From the NCBI GenBank assembly GCA_963754045.1, contig CAVWEN010000002.1:744001-808000 (forward strand): a stretch of 64,000 nucleotides of DNA. The letters run 5' to 3'. The position numbers and the translations under genes are program-made. Source of the stretch: JALZKA01 sp963754045 (lineage in GTDB: Bacteria; Actinomycetota; Thermoleophilia; Solirubrobacterales; 70-9). Below, piece after piece: positions 60,284 through 64,000 of the stretch (positions are counted from its first letter, which is position 1; each line of letters begins with the position of its first letter). The notes under the pieces were generated by a model. It saw only the letters and a program-made list of their open reading frames with translations, was not told where the DNA came from and ran no database searches.

Positions 60284-60906
60284 GCGCCCCGGCGCAGGAG
60301 CTGCTCAAGATCTCGGAGCTGGCCGAGCGCGCAGAAGTGCCGGTCGCGACAGTGCGCCACTATCTCCGCGAGGGGCTGTTGCCCGAGCCGGTCAAGACGT
60401 CGAAGAACATGGCGTACTACTCGCCGGAGTTCATCGACCGGATCCGCCTGATCAAGCGGCTCCAGGAGGAGCGCTTCATGCCGCTGCGTGTGATCCGCGA
60501 TGCGCTGTTGGCAGAACGGATGTCCGAGGCGGAGGTCCTGGAGCGATACGACGTTCCGGCTCGAGCGCTCACGCGGCTGGCCGAGGTCGGCGTCCTGAGC
60601 CCCGACGCAAGCGGATATTCACAGACTGACGTGGGCGTGATTGAGGTGATCGCGCGCTTCCGGGCCGAGGGCTGGAACGAGAAGACGGGCTTCGGAGCGC
60701 GCGACGTTGCGCGCCTGATGGAGGCGCTCGCGCCGGTCGTGGCCGACGAGCTCGAGCTGATGTCGGAGCGCTTCGCGGCGCTCGACCCCGAGCGGGCCGA
60801 GGAGCTGATGGAGGGTGGACTCAGCCCGTTTCCGGATCTGATCGGCGCGCTGCATGCGAAAGCCCTGACGGCAGAGCTCGAGCGCCAGCGCGCGAACCGC
60901 GACTAA
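60280..60906 (+). CDS. MerR-family transcriptional regulator
   Basis: This is a 208-aa regulator with an N-terminal MerR winged helix (LKISELAERAEVPVATVRHY, LREGLLPEPVKTSKNMAYYS) and a linker helix RIRLIKRLQEERFMPLRVI. There is an effector-binding or dimerisation part of about 120 residues that lacks the cysteines of metal sensors. It is the last gene of the BKACE operon, 4 nt overlapping the transferase. It may control the operon; liu clusters in other bacteria are regulated by MerR-type LiuR. Confidence 0.88.
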   Translation: MSAPAQELLKISELAERAEVPVATVRHYLREGLLPEPVKTSKNMAYYSPEFIDRIRLIKRLQEERFMPLRVIRDALLAERMSEAEVLERYDVPARALTRLAEVGVLSPDASGYSQTDVGVIEVIARFRAEGWNEKTGFGARDVARLMEALAPVVADELELMSERFAALDPERAEELMEGGLSPFPDLIGALHAKALTAELERQRANRD

Positions 60907-60931
60907 TCACCGCTGCGCATACGATCGAGTT

Positions 60932-61348
60932 ATGGCGAACGGATGGGACGACCGCGACGTCGGGGGCCGGGTGGCCGGCGTACTCGCCGCGGGCGGAACG
61001 CTGACAGCCGTACTCAGCCTCGTCCTGGCAGGCGCGGCCGGCGAGCCCTACCTCTCTGCGGACGGGGTGAATCCCTGGATCGTCGTGTTCGCCGCCGGGC
61101 TGCTCGCAGGGCTCGTGGCCATGCCATTTGGCCTCGAGCTGCGCCTGCGAACCCGATATCCGGATCGAGACAAGCGCTGGGAGCTCTCGCTGGTCGCATG
61201 GGGGGGAGTCGCGATAGCGGTGCTTGCGCTCGCGTTCGCGGCCGGCTTCGACACCGGAACCCTGCTCGGAGCGGCGGGGCTGATCGCCGCGATCGAAGCG
61301 GGGATGGTCGTCGCCACGGTGGGCTTGTGGCTTCTCTCCGGCGGGTAG
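60932..61348 (+). CDS. Hypothetical four-helix membrane protein
   Basis: This is a 138-aa integral membrane protein with about four hydrophobic segments (VAGVLAAGGTLTAVLSLVL, WIVVFAAGLLAGLVAMPFG, VAWGGVAIAVLALAFAAG, AGMVVATVGLWLLSG). No motif or family is recognised. It lies 25 bp after the MerR gene and may be transcribed with it. It is convergent with the TetR gene. Confidence 0.6.
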   Translation: MANGWDDRDVGGRVAGVLAAGGTLTAVLSLVLAGAAGEPYLSADGVNPWIVVFAAGLLAGLVAMPFGLELRLRTRYPDRDKRWELSLVAWGGVAIAVLALAFAAGFDTGTLLGAAGLIAAIEAGMVVATVGLWLLSGG

Positions 61349-61350
61349 GA

Positions 61351-62007
61351 CTAGGCGGCAGCGGGGCCGCGCGCGACGACGCTGCCCAAATACGCGCCCA
61401 GATCGTCGGCCGTCCATCCCGCGTCGCCCGAAAGGAGAATCCGTACGCCGGCCTCGGCGATCGAAGCCGTCAGCTCCGAGAGGACGGGCGCCTTACGGGG
61501 GGCGTCGGCGACTCCCATCTGGCTCAGCAGCGGCTCGGCCATCGTCGTGATGCGTTCGACGATGGCCGAACGCGCGCGGTGGACCCTCCGGGCAATCACC
61601 GGCTCGGACCCATGCTCGGAGAGGAAAACGATTCGCCACGAATCGGGCTCGCTGCCGGCAGCCTGGAGCAGCGCGGTAAACGCTGCTTGCAACACCCCTT
61701 CGAGGTCGCGGGGGTCGAGTTCGCTCGGCAGCGCGGACGCCACCTTCTCGAGAAGCGCGCGCTCCTCACGCTCGAGTAATGCGCGAAAGAGCTCCTGCTT
61801 GTTCGGGTAGCAGCGGTAGACGACCGGCTTCGTGACGCCTGCCGCATCCGCGATCCCCTCCATTGAGGTGCCGCGATAGCCGTGCTCGACGAATAGGCGG
61901 CGCGCTGCGTCGAGGATCAGCGGGCGGCGACGTTCCGGTCCCAGGTGCGCGGCGCGCTCCCGCCTCGGGGTTTCCGCCTTCGCCGCCTGTCCGCCTGCTC
62001 CAGCCAT
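61351..62007 (-). CDS. TetR-family transcriptional regulator
   Basis: This is a 218-aa TetR regulator from the ATG at 62007; the longer frame to 62052 has no ribosome site. The HTH is in ILDAARRLFVEHGYRGTSME with IADAAGVTKPVVYRCY, and the ligand domain follows. It is divergent from the amidase gene, and a TTGACTG/CAGTCAA dyad lies in the gap between them, so it probably represses its own promoter and that of the amidase operon. Confidence 0.9.
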   Translation of the reverse strand: MAGAGGQAAKAETPRRERAAHLGPERRRPLILDAARRLFVEHGYRGTSMEGIADAAGVTKPVVYRCYPNKQELFRALLEREERALLEKVASALPSELDPRDLEGVLQAAFTALLQAAGSEPDSWRIVFLSEHGSEPVIARRVHRARSAIVERITTMAEPLLSQMGVADAPRKAPVLSELTASIAEAGVRILLSGDAGWTADDLGAYLGSVVARGPAAA

Positions 62008-62076
62008 TGCTACGGTCGGGTAACAGTAGCTGCGGCGGCGGCCGGGTGCCACGGTGTCTGAAGCTATGCTCCCCGA

Positions 62077-62092
62077 TTGACTGGTCAGTCAA
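62077..62092. promoter_or_regulatory. Perfect TetR-type operator between tetR and the amidase gene
   Basis: TTGACTG and CAGTCAA are perfect inverted arms with a GT centre. The site is in the intergenic gap between the divergent TetR gene and the amidase gene, 27 nt before the latter's ATG. It resembles the dyad at 32641-32660 in its TGAC/GTCA core. Confidence 0.65.
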
Positions 62093-62119
62093 CGCCGGTC
62101 CGGAGGAGTTTCCCGCACG

Positions 62120-62947
62120 ATGCGCGCCGCAGTAGTACAGCTCAACTCGAACGCCGATCGAGCTCGCAATACCGAGCTCGCCGAAGCAGGGATCAGGGCC
62201 GCCGCAGGAGACGGCGCCGAGCTGATCGTCCTGCCCGAGAAGTGGAACCTGCTCGCCTCGGGCGAGGAGATGGCCGCTGGCGCCGAGCGCCTTGACGGCC
62301 CGAGCATCAATGCCGCACGCGGGTGGGCGCGGGAACTCGGGTGCGCCCTCGTGGCCGGCTCGGTCACCGAGCGTGCGGACGACGGGGGCAAGCCCTACAA
62401 CACGTCGGTCGCGATCTCGCCGAGCGGTGACGTCGAGGCCGTGTATCGCAAGATCCATCTCTTCGACGTGGATGTCGCCGACGTCGCCTATCGCGAGTCC
62501 GACCACGAGCGGCACGGTGAGGATCTCGCGGCCGCGTCGCTTGCCGGGCTCGAGCTCGGTATGACCGTTTGTTACGACCTGCGCTTTCCGGAGCTCTACC
62601 GGATCCTCGCCCTCGGGGGAGCGGACGCGATCTCGATCCCCTCGGCGTTCACCGCGACCACCGGTCGCGCCCATTGGAGCGTGCTGCTGCGGGCCAGGGC
62701 GATCGAGAATGCCGTATTCGTGCTGGCCGCCAACCAGTTCGGCCGGGCGGCTCCGCAGCACGACTCGCATGGGCACTCCGCCATCGTCGGGCCGTGGGGA
62801 GACGTGTTGGCAGAGGTCGGCGACGGTGCCACCCACGTGTGCGCCGATCTGGATCTGGCTGAGCTCGCGCGGGTGCGGGAGTCGCTGCCGGCCCTCGCGA
62901 ACCGCGTGCCGGCCGCGTACCGGTGGCCCGCGGAGGTGGGTGCCTGA
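62120..62947 (+). CDS. Carbon-nitrogen hydrolase (nitrilase superfamily, omega-amidase/NIT1-like)
   Basis: This is a 275-aa amidase. The catalytic triad is Glu40 (VLPEKWN), Lys111 (YRKIHLFD) and Cys151 (VCYDLRFPELYR). The C-terminus is consistent with the NIT branch that acts on deaminated glutathione or on omega-amides. The stop overlaps the next gene (TGATG). It is the target of the candidate operator upstream and is divergent from a TetR gene. Confidence 0.92.
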   Translation: MRAAVVQLNSNADRARNTELAEAGIRAAAGDGAELIVLPEKWNLLASGEEMAAGAERLDGPSINAARGWARELGCALVAGSVTERADDGGKPYNTSVAISPSGDVEAVYRKIHLFDVDVADVAYRESDHERHGEDLAAASLAGLELGMTVCYDLRFPELYRILALGGADAISIPSAFTATTGRAHWSVLLRARAIENAVFVLAANQFGRAAPQHDSHGHSAIVGPWGDVLAEVGDGATHVCADLDLAELARVRESLPALANRVPAAYRWPAEVGA

Positions 62948-63549
62948 TGGCCAAGGCCCCGCCGGTCGACCGCCGCCGCCAGATCCTCGACGCTGCGATT
63001 CGCGTCTTCGCCCGCCAGGGCTTCCACTCGTGCCGCGTCTCGGACATCGCGGACGAGGCGGGCGTCGCCTACGGCCTCGTCTACCACTACTTTCCTTCCA
63101 AGGACGACGTGATGAGCGAGCTCTTCACCGAGCGCTGGTTGCTGCTCCTCGCCGCGATCGACGAGGTCGACGGCCGCAACGCCCCCGCCCGCGAGAAGCT
63201 CGACGCGGTCGCCGGTTTCATCATCGACTCCTACCGTCACGACCCCGAGCTGATGCAGGTGATCATCGTGGAGGTCACCCGTGCCGCCAACTCGTTCGGG
63301 CGCACCCATCTGCCCGAGATCAACCGCGCCTACGAGTCGATCGCAAAGATCGTCTCGGACGCCCAGGCGAGCGGTGCGTTCCGTGATGACATCGACCCTC
63401 AGCTCGCCTCGATGTGGTTCTACGGCGCGATCGAGCAGCTGCTCTCGGCCTGGGTGTTCGAGCTGATCCCGGCCGGCGACGAGTCGTTCGCGCGTGCAAG
63501 AACCATGGTGGTCGAGACCGTCTGCGGCGGGCTCGAGAGTCGTTCCTGA
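62947..63549 (+). CDS. TetR-family transcriptional regulator
   Basis: This is a 200-aa TetR regulator whose ATG overlaps the amidase stop (TGATG); the open frame to 62923 is the amidase tail. The HTH is RRRQILDAAIRVFARQGFHS with SDIADEAGVAYGLVYHYFPS. The C-terminal part is similar to the FadR/AcrR-like group controlling acyl-CoA or lipid genes, but the ligand is unknown. It follows the amidase in one unit. Confidence 0.9.
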   Translation: MAKAPPVDRRRQILDAAIRVFARQGFHSCRVSDIADEAGVAYGLVYHYFPSKDDVMSELFTERWLLLLAAIDEVDGRNAPAREKLDAVAGFIIDSYRHDPELMQVIIVEVTRAANSFGRTHLPEINRAYESIAKIVSDAQASGAFRDDIDPQLASMWFYGAIEQLLSAWVFELIPAGDESFARARTMVVETVCGGLESRS

Positions 63550-63562
63550 TTTACTGGCGCCC

Positions 63563-63697
63563 GTGGATAACGACATCGTCCGCCGACTCATCTGGACCGG
63601 CCTGCTGGCCGGTACCGGCGCTCTCGCAAGCGTTGCAGCGCATCGCATCGCGAGCGCTATCTACCTTCGAGCCTTCGGCGAGGAGCCGCCGGAATGA
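63563..63697 (+). CDS. Small membrane protein upstream of the holin-like gene
   Basis: This is a 44-aa protein from the GTG at 63563, with one hydrophobic segment (LIWTGLLAGTGALASVAAHR) and no recognisable motif. Its stop overlaps the next start (ATGA), so the two are coupled. The function is unknown. Confidence 0.5.
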   Translation: MDNDIVRRLIWTGLLAGTGALASVAAHRIASAIYLRAFGEEPPE

Positions 63698-64000
63698 GCA
63701 ACGGGGCCGCGGGCCCGCCCACTCCCGAGGAGCAGCGCAGCCTGGGGGAGATGGTTCTCGACGTCTCCGAGCGCACGTCGCTTTTGATCCGCGAGGAGAT
63801 CGAGCTCGCGAAGACGGAGGTGACCGAGAAGGTCACCAAGCTGGTCAAGGGTTCGGTCGTCGGGATCATCGCCGGCGTGCTCGCATTCCTCGGATTCATC
63901 ATGCTGATGCATGCCTTCGCCTGGCTGCTGAATGACCTATTTTTCGGCGACACGGTCTGGCTCGGCTTCCTGGTGGAGGCCCTTCTGTGGTTCGCCGTCG
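63694..64000 (+). CDS. Phage holin family protein (Holin superfamily III/YqjE-like), 3' end beyond window
   Basis: The first 102 codons are seen. There is a charged N-terminal helix (SLGEMVLDVSERTSLLIREE with IELAKTEVTEKVTKL), then two hydrophobic helices (SVVGIIAGVLAFLGFIMLMH, WLGFLVEALLWFAV). This pattern belongs to the chromosomal actinobacterial holin-III/DUF1469 family, whose role is unclear and which are not necessarily phage-derived. The right window edge truncates it. Confidence 0.78.
   Translation, partial: MSNGAAGPPTPEEQRSLGEMVLDVSERTSLLIREEIELAKTEVTEKVTKLVKGSVVGIIAGVLAFLGFIMLMHAFAWLLNDLFFGDTVWLGFLVEALLWFAV

Noticed and set aside
63694..64000. Prophage, suggested by the holin-like gene
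   Set aside because: No integrase, capsid, terminase or attachment repeat is in the window; chromosomal holin-III proteins are common in actinobacteria.

Overview
The window is high-GC, densely packed actinobacterial DNA. Overlapping ATGA, TGATG and GTGA junctions and frequent GTG/TTG starts are common. Several traits suggest class Thermoleophilia (Solirubrobacterales-like): a six-gene mce operon, two secreted beta-helix proteins (one with a CSLREA motif), a stand-alone 71-residue biotinyl carrier protein, and many acyl-CoA enzymes. The lineage is an inference from gene content; there is no rRNA here. I saw no insertion sequence, CRISPR array, origin or rRNA, and one tRNA (Pro, CGG). No stretch over about 300 bases lacks a gene. 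I found no convincing intrinsic terminator.

Layout. 1-10 kb: an iron-type ABC binding lipoprotein (cut by the left edge) behind a DtxR/IdeR-like palindrome; surE-ligA; a PBP4-type carboxypeptidase; a patatin-like lipase; acyl-CoA synthetase behind a small IF2_N-like protein; Nif3. 9.5-17 kb: a small unknown protein, a cysteine-free DsbA-fold protein, a VTT membrane protein, a USP-like/membrane fusion, tRNA-Pro, a CHASE-GAF-SpoIIE phosphatase, a SigB/SigF-type sigma factor with a matching promoter, an NDP-sugar-type epimerase and Mn-type SOD. 17-21 kb: GMC oxidase, lipoprotein and beta-helix protein on the minus strand. 21.3-31 kb: six consecutive MCE-domain genes behind a TTGACA promoter with no YrbE/MlaE permease beside them, then a conserved hypothetical.

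31.6-42 kb: NUDIX hydrolase; rubredoxin and an MpaB-family oxygenase separated by a perfect 20-bp palindrome; a minus-strand run of BCCP, enoyl-CoA hydratase, DNA glycosylase and bioB-F-D-A; GT2 and glycerol kinase. 42-48 kb: CSLREA beta-helix protein, metallo-beta-lactamase-fold hydrolase, two SDRs, an SGNH lipoprotein and two gene remnants (an RTX-like tail and a protease-like fragment). 48-64 kb: four acyl-CoA dehydrogenases, a glycosyltransferase, an XRE plus nucleotidyltransferase pair with a perfect 12-bp inverted repeat over its start codon, then a tightly coupled catabolic operon (enoyl-CoA hydratase, carboxyltransferase beta, SnoaL-like, BKACE, class III CoA-transferase, MerR). It ends with two TetR genes, a nitrilase-family amidase and a holin-like membrane protein cut by the right edge.

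How the genes work together. The dominant theme is acyl-CoA chemistry: acyl-CoA synthetase, four acyl-CoA dehydrogenases, two enoyl-CoA hydratases, SDRs, a carboxyltransferase, BKACE and a CoA-transferase, with biotin synthesis and a biotin carrier to support carboxylation. The MCE proteins may carry lipid across the envelope. The 52.9-60.9 kb block resembles a liu (leucine/isovalerate) cluster in composition, but has BKACE where HMG-CoA lyase would be expected. It is the best candidate for an undescribed pathway.
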